This document shows positions 49,553-58,064 of a DNA stretch of 64,000 nt, piece by piece (the stretch's first letter is position 1; each line of letters begins with the position of its first letter). The notes below the pieces were generated by a model that saw only the letters and a list, made by a program, of their open reading frames with translations, was not told where the DNA came from and did no database searches. The DNA is from Desulfovibrio sp. An276. Lineage in GTDB: Bacteria > Desulfobacterota > Desulfovibrionia > Desulfovibrionales > Desulfovibrionaceae. Made by a program: the position numbers and the translations under genes. The stretch spans positions 45,565-109,564 of the forward strand of contig NZ_NFJC01000005.1 of assembly GCF_002159665.1 (NCBI RefSeq). Direction: 5' to 3'.

Positions 49553-51451
49553 CTAGCCTTCCTTCTTGGCTGTCTTTCTCCCTGCGCCGGGTTTTTCCGC
49601 TTTTTGGGCTTTGTCCGTTTTCCCGGGTTTGGAAGGGTTCCAGATCACCTGGAGAAAACCGCCCATTGTCTGCTTTACGACCAGTTCTGGCGGGATGCGC
49701 ACAAATGCCCAGCGGGCTACAATGCCAGCCTTGGTGCCAGGAAAGGTCCCCTGTCCGCACAGGGACCAAAACTCCCTTGTCTGTGTATGCGCCCACCATG
49801 TTGTGCGCGATTTGCGTCCCATGGCTCCCTCGGGATCGAGGATAACCTGCAACAGCCTTCTGCCATAGCCCGCAATCTGCAGGGTCAGATCGAATTTGAG
49901 CACCTGGGCTCCCTTGGCAGGCCCTGTGCGTATCTGCCAGGGCTGGGGAGAGCCGTAGGTCACAACAGTAGCTGTCACGGGCTTGCCCTGGTTGATAAGG
50001 CCCTGCCGTATTTCTGCGCGCTCCCTGGCAGCTTCTTCTTTCTGTGCCTTTTCCTCGGCTTTTAGGCGGGCGTCCTCCTGAAGGCGCTTTTGTCGCACGG
50101 CCTCGCCCTTGAGAGTCAGTTTTTCCAGGCGCGCAAGGTCGATTGCACGAAAGCTCTTGCCCTTTTCCTCAAAGTCGTAGAAGGGGGCCTGACACTGCGG
50201 GCAGCGCAGGACGGATACATCGGGAAGGATGCCCTCGCAGTAGGGGCAGCGCCTTGTCTCGTCGCCTTCCTCATCCTCGTTTCGGGAAGAGAAACCGGAA
50301 ATGTCTCCCACAAGCTGTCCCCCAAGGCGTATGCGCGGGGCATTGGGGGAACCGTGTCTGTAGATGTTTCCGGACAGATCCAGCAACAGGCAGTCCGTCT
50401 TTCCTTCGGCTATCCTGAGTCCCCTGCCAACCATCTGCACGTAGAGGGCAGGAGAGAGGGTTGGCCTGCACATGAGAAGGCAGTCCGTCTGCGGACAGTC
50501 CCAGCCTTCGGTGAGCATGCCAACGGAACAGAGGACCTGCACCCTGCCATTGGCAAAGTCCTGAAGGACCTCAAGATTGGTCTGCTGGCCTGCCTTGCTG
50601 TCAATGGCGCAAGCCGCAAAGCCTGCCTCGCAAAAGCGCCGTGCAAGGGCCCTTGCGTGGGCTATGCTCACGCAAAAGACTGCTATGTGCCTGCGCTCCT
50701 TTGCGTGAGTCTCGATGGCCTTTACGGCACTGCCAAGGTGCAGGGGCTTTAACAGTGTCTCTTCCAGGGCGTCCTCGCGAAAGTCCCCCGATGCGCCTAC
50801 TGGCAATTGCGCAAGGTCCTCGTCTGGCTTGCAGGCAAGGGCAGTGAGGGGGCAAAGCCAGCCCTGTTCCTGAAGATGGGCAATGGAGATGTGCACATCA
50901 AGGCTGTCCCACCATGTGACACTACCTTCCGAGGCTGCTGGGCCGTAGATATAGGTCTGCCCAAGGCGCCAGGGCGTTGCCGTGATGCCCACAATGCGGG
51001 CATTGGGACGCCTGGCTATGACTGCCTCGATGACGTCCCTGTAGAGCGAGCCCTGATCCTTCGGGGGCACACGGTGGCACTCGTCTATGATGACCATATC
51101 TATCCTTGGCAGATCGTCTAGGCGCCGCGCAAGTGTCTGGGGGGAGGCCACGATGATGAGGCTCTCCACATGTCCGGGTTTTTGCACAGAGGCGCACAGG
51201 CAGTCCACGTCAAAGTCCGCGTCCTCGAAGCTTGCCTGCATGCGCGTGAGCGCCTGGCGCACAAGTATGGCCTTGTGAGCCAGAAAAAGGCAGCGAAAGC
51301 CCCAGTTGTTCGTGTAGTACTGCATGAGGCTCGTTGCCATGACTGTCTTGCCCGCACCGGTCGCGGCCTGCAGGAGCAGAAACTGTTTTTTGCGGGCAAG
51401 GGCAGTGATGGTATCCACCGCCTGCTGTTGGTAGGGCCTTAAAGTATCCAC
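49553..51451 (-). CDS. SF2 DEAD/DEAH-box helicase with C-terminal zinc ribbon
   Basis: A 632-residue helicase of the type III restriction/UvrB-like (ResIII) branch. Motifs: Q-like LRPYQQQAVDTITALARKK, Walker A LQAATGAGKTVMATSL, Walker B MVIIDECHRVPPKDQGS, motif III GITATPWRLGQTYIYG, and in domain 2 GMLTEGWDCPQTDCLL and ALYVQMVGRGLRIAEGK. A four-Cys zinc ribbon follows (RRCPYCEGILPD, LRCPQCQAPFYD), then a Lys/Glu-rich coiled coil and a C-terminal domain with unknown role. The start is taken as the GTG at 51449-51451, with AGGAA seven bases upstream, because the helicase fold begins there. No methyltransferase or nuclease partner is adjacent; its neighbours are the Pro/Arg-rich exported proteins. 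Confidence 0.85.
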   Translation of the reverse strand: MDTLRPYQQQAVDTITALARKKQFLLLQAATGAGKTVMATSLMQYYTNNWGFRCLFLAHKAILVRQALTRMQASFEDADFDVDCLCASVQKPGHVESLIIVASPQTLARRLDDLPRIDMVIIDECHRVPPKDQGSLYRDVIEAVIARRPNARIVGITATPWRLGQTYIYGPAASEGSVTWWDSLDVHISIAHLQEQGWLCPLTALACKPDEDLAQLPVGASGDFREDALEETLLKPLHLGSAVKAIETHAKERRHIAVFCVSIAHARALARRFCEAGFAACAIDSKAGQQTNLEVLQDFANGRVQVLCSVGMLTEGWDCPQTDCLLMCRPTLSPALYVQMVGRGLRIAEGKTDCLLLDLSGNIYRHGSPNAPRIRLGGQLVGDISGFSSRNEDEEGDETRRCPYCEGILPDVSVLRCPQCQAPFYDFEEKGKSFRAIDLARLEKLTLKGEAVRQKRLQEDARLKAEEKAQKEEAARERAEIRQGLINQGKPVTATVVTYGSPQPWQIRTGPAKGAQVLKFDLTLQIAGYGRRLLQVILDPEGAMGRKSRTTWWAHTQTREFWSLCGQGTFPGTKAGIVARWAFVRIPPELVVKQTMGGFLQVIWNPSKPGKTDKAQKAEKPGAGRKTAKKEG

Positions 51452-51704
51452 CTGATTTTTCCTGTCTGAAAACAATGAGTTGCTTTTTTGCGCGCAGATT
51501 GTGAACAAAAGCGTGGCGTATGGCAAGCTGCAAAAAATATGCGTGCAATCGCAGGCTGTAACAAAAAGGTTGCAGATTTTTGGGGTGGGTGGTGTTTGAC
51601 TTTTTTTTGAGGCAAAGGCTACTGTATTCGTAGGGAATGACAAACCCTGCACCGCGGCACAAGGAGTTTGTGTGCGACGGTGCTTTTGGGACAAGGAGAA
51701 TGTC

Positions 51705-51998
51705 ATGCTGGAACGCAGAGCGCTTTTGAGAGGTCTTTTCGCAGCTACGCTTGTGGCTGCCGGAACGGTGCTGACGGGTGGTGTGGCCCATGCCGCTCCA
51801 GGGGATCACGCAAGGCCTGACCCAGGCCCCAAGGGACATCAGTCAAAACCTGCCCAGCACAAGCCGGCTCCTGCAAGGCCGGCGCCTCGACCGCAAAAGC
51901 ATGAGCCCCGTCCCCAGCCAAAGCCAAAGCCGCAGCCAAAGCCGGCTGTGCGCCAGCACGGCAAGCCCGACCCCGAACCGGGCCGCAGGCCCAGGTAG
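51705..51998 (+). CDS. Exported Pro/Lys/Arg-rich protein
   Basis: A 97-residue protein. The signal MLERRALLRGLFAATLVAAG has a twin-arginine and ends AHA (about residue 30). The mature part is rich in Pro, Lys, Arg, Gln and His with a dipeptide-like Pro alternation (PAPARPAPRPQKHEPRPQPK, PKPQPKPAV). The ATG at 51705 is preceded by AGGAG eight bases upstream. A TTGACTTTTTTT... stretch near 51595 and TACTGT near 51620 may be its promoter. The gene is 78 bp upstream of the next member of the family in the same direction, so both are probably on one transcript. Confidence 0.72.
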   Translation: MLERRALLRGLFAATLVAAGTVLTGGVAHAAPGDHARPDPGPKGHQSKPAQHKPAPARPAPRPQKHEPRPQPKPKPQPKPAVRQHGKPDPEPGRRPR

Positions 51999-52076
51999 GC
52001 GGGGAAACTGTTCCCTAACAAACCCCAAGGAAAACAGACAAACCCATAACTCTGTCACTCGACAGGAGGGTCATCT

Positions 52077-52529
52077 ATGATTTCCAGACGCAAGTTGCTC
52101 ATTGGGCTTTTCGCAACCGGCGCAACCATGGCCGGAAGCCTCCTGGCAGGCGATGCCCACGCTGATCCGAGACATCGCCCCGGCCCCAGACCGGGACCGA
52201 GACCCGGCAGACCAGGACCCGGCCCCAGACCCGGACCTGGACCAAGACCAAGGCCCGGCAGACCAGGGCCCGGACCGAGACCGAGGCCCGGCAGACCAGG
52301 ACCCGGGCCAAGACCAAGGCCAGGCAGACCCGGACCCAGGCCAGGCGGACCGCGGCCTGGAGGCCCCAGACCCGGACCGAGACCAGGTGGCCCGAGACCC
52401 GGACCAAGACCAGGTGGCCCGAGACCCGGTGGACCGCGGCCTGGAGGCCCCAGACCCGGACCGAGACCAGGTGGCCCGAGACCCGGACCAAGACCAGGTG
52501 GCCCGAGACCGCCCAGGCCTCCGAGATAG
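52077..52529 (+). CDS. Exported protein made almost entirely of Pro, Arg and Gly
   Basis: A 150-residue protein. The signal MISRRKLLIGLFATGATMAG has the Tat motif SRRKLL and ends in AHA (about residue 29). The remaining ~121 residues are, after a short DPRHR, composed only of P, R and G in units such as PGPRPGRPGP, PGPGPRPRPGR and GGPRPGPRPGGP, ending PRPPRPPR. The predicted charge is extremely positive and there is no aromatic, acidic or hydrophobic residue in the repeats. ATG at 52077 has AGGAGG seven or eight bases upstream, and a terminator follows, so the frame is real although the other frames are also open because of base composition. Third member of the local group. Function unknown. 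Confidence 0.75.
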   Translation: MISRRKLLIGLFATGATMAGSLLAGDAHADPRHRPGPRPGPRPGRPGPGPRPGPGPRPRPGRPGPGPRPRPGRPGPGPRPRPGRPGPRPGGPRPGGPRPGPRPGGPRPGPRPGGPRPGGPRPGGPRPGPRPGGPRPGPRPGGPRPPRPPR

Positions 52530-52560
52530 GTCGCAAGCCTTTTTGATACTCTGACAACAA

Positions 52561-52590
52561 GGCCGCATTTCCCTTTTGGGAGTGCGGCCT
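52561..52590 (+). terminator. Terminator after the Pro/Arg/Gly protein gene
   Basis: GGCCGCA (52561-52567) pairs with TGCGGCC (52582-52588), inner CCC/GGG, flanked by AA and TT. Confidence 0.75.
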
Positions 52591-52620
52591 TTCGTTGTGG
52601 TTTTCGTCAGGGCAAAGGCA

Positions 52621-52650
52621 AAGGGGTACGGAGCAAATCCGTACCCCTTT
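52621..52650. terminator. Bidirectional terminator before the activase gene
   Basis: AAGGGGTACGG (52621-52631) pairs with CCGTACCCCTT (52639-52649). The same GGGGTACGG stem appears at 60036-60064. Confidence 0.75.
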
Positions 52651-52691
52651 GGACCTTGTTTTACTTGCACAAGGACGAATGTCTGTTAGCG

Positions 52692-55600
52692 CTACTGTCC
52701 AGGAGTCTGCGCCATGGACATAAAGAGCTTTATACGGTTCAAAAGGTTTGCCTCCGAGCTTCCGCCCTCGTAGTCCATGGCCATGAGGTTGGCGTCCGCG
52801 CACAGGCGCTTGATTTCCTTGAACACGCCGCGGCCAACCACGTGGTTTGGCAGACAGCCGAAGGGCTGCAGGCACAGAGCGTTGGTCGTTCCCTGGGAGA
52901 TGAACTTCAAAAGTTCCGCGGACAAGAGCCACCCCTCGCCTGCCTGGTAGCCAGGGGAGATGAGCTTTCCTGCGCTGGCAAAGAGATCCTTGAACTTTGC
53001 CACCTGCGGGAAGGGAGAGCCTGCCAGGGCCCTGCGCAAGGCATTGCGCATGTGATCGAACTTCTGGATGAAGTACCAGCCAAGGAAGGCAGGCAGGGCC
53101 TGGCCGCCCAGCCTCTGCCAGCGGTAGATGGGATCCGAGAAGCAGTACAGGAAGAAATCCACCATATCCGCGAGAACCGGCTCGCCGCCTTCCTGTCTTG
53201 TGAGATCCGCGATGTGGCGGTTGGCATCAGGATGGTAGCAGAGCAGGATTTCGCCCACTATGCCCACTCTCGGACGCTTGTCCTTGTGCATGGGGATGCT
53301 TGCGAACTCCCTGGTCATGGCCTGCATGTCTGCGTCGAGATCGCGGCTTTTGCCAGCTGCGAAATCCCGGGTTATGGCGTCCACCCACTTTTTGATCAGG
53401 GTGTCCGTGTCTCCCTTGTTGATCTCGTAGGTGTAGGTGTGCTGCGAGAGCCTTTGCACCATATCGCCGTAGAGTATGGCCCTGAAGGTATTGTTGAAGA
53501 GATCGCGCGTGAAGGTGAAGCCAGGCTGGTAGGAACCGGTCTTGCTCCTGAGTGTCAGGGCAGGCACGTTGTCAAAGCCTGCCTCCTTCAGGGCGCGCTT
53601 CAAAAGGCCTGGGTAGTTGGTGGCTCTGCAGGGGCCGCAGGTCTGCGAGAGCAGAAGTGCAGAATGCTTCGGATCCACTGCGCCGCTTTGCAGGGCGTTG
53701 ATAAGCTGGCCGATGACCACCTGGGCCGGATAGCAGGCGTCGTTGTTCACGTATCTGAGACCTGTCTCGATATCCTCGTTCGAGACAGTGGGCAGCACAT
53801 GGAACTTGTAGCCAGCACCCCGAAAAACGCTTTCCGCAAAGGCAAAGTGCACTGGCGACATCTGCGGAGCTATGATGGTGTGGGTTGCCCGCATGTCCTT
53901 TGTGAACACAGGCGGGTTCAGAAGATAGGAATCTGCTTCCTGCTTCCTCTTCTTTCTGCGCTCCTTCCTGCGCTCCTCGATGGAGGCGAGCAGGGATCTT
54001 ATGCGTATGCGGGCAGCACCAAGGGACGGGCCCTCGTCGATTTTGAGCAGGGTGTGCATCTTGCCTGCACGATGCAGGATTTCTGCCACCTGATCCGAGG
54101 TAACAGCGTCTATGCCGCAGCCAAAGGAGGTGAGCTGGACCAGTTCCAGATGCTCCATGGCTGCCACGACCCTGGCGGCCCGATAGAGCCTTGAGGGGAA
54201 GGTCCACTGATCCACGACGCGCAGGGGCGTTTCCTCGTCTGCATCCTCGAAGAGGGCAGCCATGCTGTCTTCGCTCAACACCGCAGCCCCAAGTGAGGTG
54301 ATGAGGTTGGGGATGCCGTGGTGCACAAGCGGATCCACGTGGTAGGGGCGACCGCACAGGACAATGCCTATGCCGTCCTTTGCCTCCACCTCTGCCAGAA
54401 TGCGCGAGGCCTCATCCCTGAGATCCTTTCTGTAGGCCGCCTGGGCCTCCATGGCCTTTTTTATGGCCTTTTTGACCTCCCTCTTCGGGATGTCGAATTC
54501 CTCGGCCAATGTCCTTGCCATGGAGGACATGTCCTCGGGATTCAGATAGGGGGTGTGCAGCTTGCTCTTGCCCTGCAAAAGCTCCTCTGTGTTGAGGCGC
54601 ACAACCTCCGGGTAGCCGCAGACAACAGGGCAGCTGTAGCAGTCAAAGGCTTCCTTGCCTTCCATGCGCTCGCGGGGAATGCAGGGATAGAAGATGTGGG
54701 GAACCTTCTGTTCTATGAGGTAGTTCACATGCCCGTGGGCAAGCTTTGCCGGGAAGCACACTGTCTGCGAGGGCATGGAGGAGATGCCAAGGGAATAGAT
54801 GGCCTTGGAGGAGACAGGCGAAAGCTCCACACGATAGCCTAAGGTCGTGAACAGCGTGAACCAGAAGGGGTAGCGCTCGTACATGTTGAGCACCCTGGGA
54901 ATGCCAAGGCGCCCGCGGGGGGCCTGGCTTTCGGGCAGGGGCGTGTAGTCGAAGAGGCGCTTTTCCTTCCAGGTGTAGATGGACGGCATGACAGGCTTTG
55001 ACTTGTCGCGGATCTCGCCGCCGCGCTCGCAGCGGTTTCCGGAAACAAGGCGCTGGCCGTTGGAAAAGGTGTTGATGGTCAGATGGCAGTGGTTGCCGCA
55101 GTGTCTGCAAAGCACAGCCTTCGACTTGAAGGAAAGGTTGCGCAGATCCTGGGCCGTGAGTGTGCAGGGGGCAAGGGTATCCTTGTGCTTCAAGCACATC
55201 AGGGCAATGCCGTAGGCTCCCATGTGGCCGGAAAGGCTTGGGCGCACCACCTCGCGCTCAAGCATGGTTTCCATGATGCGCAAGAGGGCGTCGTTCAGAA
55301 AGGATCCGCCCTGCACGAGCACGTGCGCGCCAAGATCCTCTGGCGAGCGCAGGCGCAAGACCTTGTAGAGTGCGTTGCGCACAACAGAGTAGCAAAGTCC
55401 TGCGGCAATGTCCGGGACGCTCGCCCCTTCCTTTTGAGCCTGCTTGACCTTGGAGTTCATGAACACCGTACAGCGGGAACCAAGGTCCACGGGGTGTTTG
55501 GCAAAGAGCGCTGCCTGCACGAAAGCCGGCATGGACATCCCAAGGCTTGTGGCAAAGGTCTGCAAGAATGCGCCGCAGCCGGAGGAGCAGGCCTCGTTGA

Positions 55601-56924
55601 GGCGCACGTCCGCAACAGCCCCGTCCTGCACTGCAAGGCACTTCATGTCCTGGCCGCCAATGTCTATGACATAGGTGCAGTCGGGTTCCATGAAGCAGGC
55701 TGCCTTCAAATGCGCCACTGTCTCCACTTCCGAAATCTGGGCGTTCAGGGCTGCCTTTGCGAGATTTGCACCATAGCCTGTTGTGCCTATGCCCCTAAGG
55801 TGTGCTGTTTTGGGAATGCGTTCGAGAAGATTTATGAGATAGGGGATGAGGGCCTTTAAAGGATCGCCGTCGTTGCGGTTGTAGGACTGGTCAAGGACTG
55901 TGCCCTTCTCGTCAATGAGCACGCTCTTGACCGTGGTGGAGCCAAGGTCAACACCAAGGAAGAGGTCGCCAGTGGCAGTTTCCAGCGGGGCCTGCAGTAT
56001 GGCGTCCTTGGCGTGGCGGGCACGAAACTGCGCGTAGTCTGCCTCGTCGCGGAAAAGGGGCGGCAGTGCCTGGGTTATCTCCATCTTGTCGCGGGCCGAT
56101 TCCAGGCGTTCCAGCAGGGTGGTCACTGGCAGGGGATCGCCACCTTCGGCCTGGGCCGAGAGGGCTGCGCCACGGGCCACCATGAACTGGCCTTCCGGGA
56201 AGGTCAGGGTCTGCTCCGGTGTCAGCTTCAGAGTCGCCACAAAGCGTTTCACAAGCTCCGGCAAAAAGTGCAGGGGTCCGCCAAGAAAGGCCACGTTTCC
56301 GCGTATGGGCTGGCCGCAGGCAAGGCCGCTGATGGTCTGCTCCACAACTGCCTGCAGAACGGAAATGGCAAGATCCTCGCGCGAAACACCCTCGTTCAGA
56401 AGGGAGACCATGTCCGTCTTGGCAAAGACGCCACAGCGCGAGGCTATGGGGTGTATGGTCTTGGCCCTTGAGGCCAGTTCGTTGAGGCCAAGAGTGTCCG
56501 TGTGCAGAAGGGTTGCCATCTGGTCTATGAAGGCGCCAGTGCCGCCTGCACAGGCCTCGTTCATGCGCAGATCTATGCTTCTGCCGAAATAGAGGATCTT
56601 GGCGTCCTCGCCGCCGAGCTCTATGGCAACATCGGTCTGGGGGGCCACCTTTGCGATAATGCGCGAGGAGGCAATGACCTCCTGGATAAAGGGGAGGCCC
56701 AGGATCGTTGCGAGGTTGAGGGCAGCCGAGCCTGTGACAGCTCCCTGGACTGTGAGGCCCGGGTAGAGTGTGTTCAGCTCTGTCAGTATGTCTGCCAGAG
56801 TCTGGCGCGAGGCAGAGCCATGGCGCTGATATTTTTGAAAGAGAACCTCGCCCTGGGCGTCGGTCAGGACAGCCTTGACCGTGATGGACCCAAGGTCGAT
56901 TCCCAGAAAGTGTGGGGCGGGCAT
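52692..56924 (-). CDS. Giant acyl-CoA dehydratase activase fusion (two ASKHA ATPase domains + dehydratase-like part)
   Basis: A 1410-residue cytoplasmic protein. Two BadF/HgdC-type ATPase domains follow each other: FLGIDLGSITVKAVLTDAQG at the N-terminus with NEACAGGTGAFIDQMA, and from about residue 325 FLGVDLGSTTVKSVLIDEKG with NEACSSGCGAFLQTFA and IGGQDMKCLA. Then a DUF2229-like region rich in Cys (LCRHCGNHCHLTINTF, FDCYSCPVVCGYPEVV) and a C-terminal part like 2-hydroxyacyl-CoA dehydratase subunits (VLSQTCGPCRATNYPGLL). HgdC-type activators use ATP to drive electrons from a [4Fe-4S] cluster into a radical dehydratase; this long family fuses activator and target-like domains, and its substrate is unknown. 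Start at 56924 has AAGGA close upstream. A TetR gene lies divergently upstream. Confidence 0.88.
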   Translation of the reverse strand: MPAPHFLGIDLGSITVKAVLTDAQGEVLFQKYQRHGSASRQTLADILTELNTLYPGLTVQGAVTGSAALNLATILGLPFIQEVIASSRIIAKVAPQTDVAIELGGEDAKILYFGRSIDLRMNEACAGGTGAFIDQMATLLHTDTLGLNELASRAKTIHPIASRCGVFAKTDMVSLLNEGVSREDLAISVLQAVVEQTISGLACGQPIRGNVAFLGGPLHFLPELVKRFVATLKLTPEQTLTFPEGQFMVARGAALSAQAEGGDPLPVTTLLERLESARDKMEITQALPPLFRDEADYAQFRARHAKDAILQAPLETATGDLFLGVDLGSTTVKSVLIDEKGTVLDQSYNRNDGDPLKALIPYLINLLERIPKTAHLRGIGTTGYGANLAKAALNAQISEVETVAHLKAACFMEPDCTYVIDIGGQDMKCLAVQDGAVADVRLNEACSSGCGAFLQTFATSLGMSMPAFVQAALFAKHPVDLGSRCTVFMNSKVKQAQKEGASVPDIAAGLCYSVVRNALYKVLRLRSPEDLGAHVLVQGGSFLNDALLRIMETMLEREVVRPSLSGHMGAYGIALMCLKHKDTLAPCTLTAQDLRNLSFKSKAVLCRHCGNHCHLTINTFSNGQRLVSGNRCERGGEIRDKSKPVMPSIYTWKEKRLFDYTPLPESQAPRGRLGIPRVLNMYERYPFWFTLFTTLGYRVELSPVSSKAIYSLGISSMPSQTVCFPAKLAHGHVNYLIEQKVPHIFYPCIPRERMEGKEAFDCYSCPVVCGYPEVVRLNTEELLQGKSKLHTPYLNPEDMSSMARTLAEEFDIPKREVKKAIKKAMEAQAAYRKDLRDEASRILAEVEAKDGIGIVLCGRPYHVDPLVHHGIPNLITSLGAAVLSEDSMAALFEDADEETPLRVVDQWTFPSRLYRAARVVAAMEHLELVQLTSFGCGIDAVTSDQVAEILHRAGKMHTLLKIDEGPSLGAARIRIRSLLASIEERRKERRKKRKQEADSYLLNPPVFTKDMRATHTIIAPQMSPVHFAFAESVFRGAGYKFHVLPTVSNEDIETGLRYVNNDACYPAQVVIGQLINALQSGAVDPKHSALLLSQTCGPCRATNYPGLLKRALKEAGFDNVPALTLRSKTGSYQPGFTFTRDLFNNTFRAILYGDMVQRLSQHTYTYEINKGDTDTLIKKWVDAITRDFAAGKSRDLDADMQAMTREFASIPMHKDKRPRVGIVGEILLCYHPDANRHIADLTRQEGGEPVLADMVDFFLYCFSDPIYRWQRLGGQALPAFLGWYFIQKFDHMRNALRRALAGSPFPQVAKFKDLFASAGKLISPGYQAGEGWLLSAELLKFISQGTTNALCLQPFGCLPNHVVGRGVFKEIKRLCADANLMAMDYEGGSSEANLLNRIKLFMSMAQTPGQ

Positions 56925-57334
56925 ATATCCTTGCTCCATGGAGGGGGCAGCAATTGTGCCCCGGGGGAACTAGAGAAGTAAGTTTGTAGTGTGGAAACGC
57001 TTGCGCAAGAAAGGTCCTGCGTCCGCTTCCCTCAAATGGCTCATGGCTATCCGGAAGCGTCTCGTGCAGTCCTTGAAAAAGCCTTCTGATGAGTCTTGCT
57101 CAAGGATAGCACACAAGGGGGAGAAAGACAAAAAGCCGTTTTTGCAAACAAGCCAAAAAGGCAAGGGAAAGTATATACGCGGCCTGCCATTGAGGCAAGA
57201 AAACAATAGCCATTCGCATTTGTGGCATTTGCCCGACAGACATCGGACGCCCCGTTTTTGCAGGATTGGGATAGACGTTCTCTTTTGCACAGATGGGCAA
57301 AGAAGTGTATGGTCACGGACAAAGGAGTGGGGCC
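56925..57334. promoter_or_regulatory. Divergent control region between activase and TetR genes
   Basis: 410 bp, AT-rich in the middle. It must hold both promoters and probably the TetR operator. No clear long palindrome was found by eye. Confidence 0.4.
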
Positions 57335-57955
57335 ATGTCAAAGCTTAAAGATCGGATACTGGAAAGCGCCTGGGAGCTCTTCCGGGAAAAGGGCTACGAG
57401 AAGGTAAGCCTAAGGGCAATAGCCGAACATGCAGGCACTACGGTAGGCAATCTCACCTACCACTATCCCCAGAAGGAGGATCTGCTCCTTGCCATGCAGA
57501 TTTCCACGCAAGGGGAGATTTTGGCCATAGTAGGCTCAGTGCCGGACACACCCGAGGGCATTCTGGAGGAACTCTATGTTCTGGCAGAACAGGTGGAGCA
57601 GAAGATGCTTGAGCGGGCCTTCTATTTCAACAGCCTCTTCCGCCTGGCAGAGGATCTTCCCTCTTTGCGCGACAATATGGAGCGCTCCCACGAGCTGTGC
57701 TACGCAATCTACGAAAAGCGCTTTGAGATCCTGCGAAAGAAAGGCTACATCCGCGAGGAGATCCCCGAGACAACCCTCCACAATCTTGTTACTGCCCTGA
57801 TATTCTGCTTTTCAAGCTGGCTTGCCATGCGGGAAAAGTTCCACAGCCGCGCATCCTCCACGTCCATTGCAGCAGTAGTTCGCGATCTTCTTTTTTTGTG
57901 TTTTACGAAAAAGGGCAGGGACTATTGGGAAGAGCTCGCCAGAAAGTACGGATAG
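57335..57955 (+). CDS. TetR/AcrR-family transcriptional regulator
   Basis: A 206-residue repressor. The N-terminal helix-turn-helix is KDRILESAWELFREKGYEKV, SLRAIAEHAGTTVGNLTYHY, PQKEDLL, the standard TetR fold. The C-terminal ligand domain is all-helical (LEELYVLAEQVEQKMLERAF, ALIFCFSSWLAMREKFHS) without recognised ligand. ATG at 57335 has GGAG nine bases upstream. Its divergent position makes the activase fusion gene its most likely target. Confidence 0.92.
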   Translation: MSKLKDRILESAWELFREKGYEKVSLRAIAEHAGTTVGNLTYHYPQKEDLLLAMQISTQGEILAIVGSVPDTPEGILEELYVLAEQVEQKMLERAFYFNSLFRLAEDLPSLRDNMERSHELCYAIYEKRFEILRKKGYIREEIPETTLHNLVTALIFCFSSWLAMREKFHSRASSTSIAAVVRDLLFLCFTKKGRDYWEELARKYG

Positions 57956-57999
57956 CAGGAAAATTTCCCTCGGACTGCAATACATTCCACAAAAGCAAG

Positions 58000-58029
58000 G
58001 GGGCCATCAGATGTGTATCTGATGGCCCC
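58000..58029. terminator. Perfect 13-bp hairpin between tetR and porin 2
   Basis: GGGGCCATCAGAT (58000-58012) pairs with ATCTGATGGCCCC (58017-58029). It separates convergent genes and can serve both. Confidence 0.8.
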
Positions 58030-58064
58030 GAATGTTTTGTGCAGTCAGCGACTGCGCATGGAGA

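Noticed and set aside
49553..51706. Longer helicase start at 51706
   Set aside because: The extra 85 residues overlap the start of the convergently placed upstream gene at 51705, contain no helicase motif and have no ribosome site.
52180..52520. Short tandem DNA repeats considered as a CRISPR array or minisatellite
   Set aside because: Units are irregular 6-18 bp coding repeats without spacers of constant length. No CRISPR array is present in the window.
52077..52932. Alternative frames (plus and minus) over the Pro/Arg/Gly gene, up to 277 residues
   Set aside because: They are open only because of the repetitive GC-rich composition. Only the frame at 52077 has a signal peptide, AGGAGG and a terminator.
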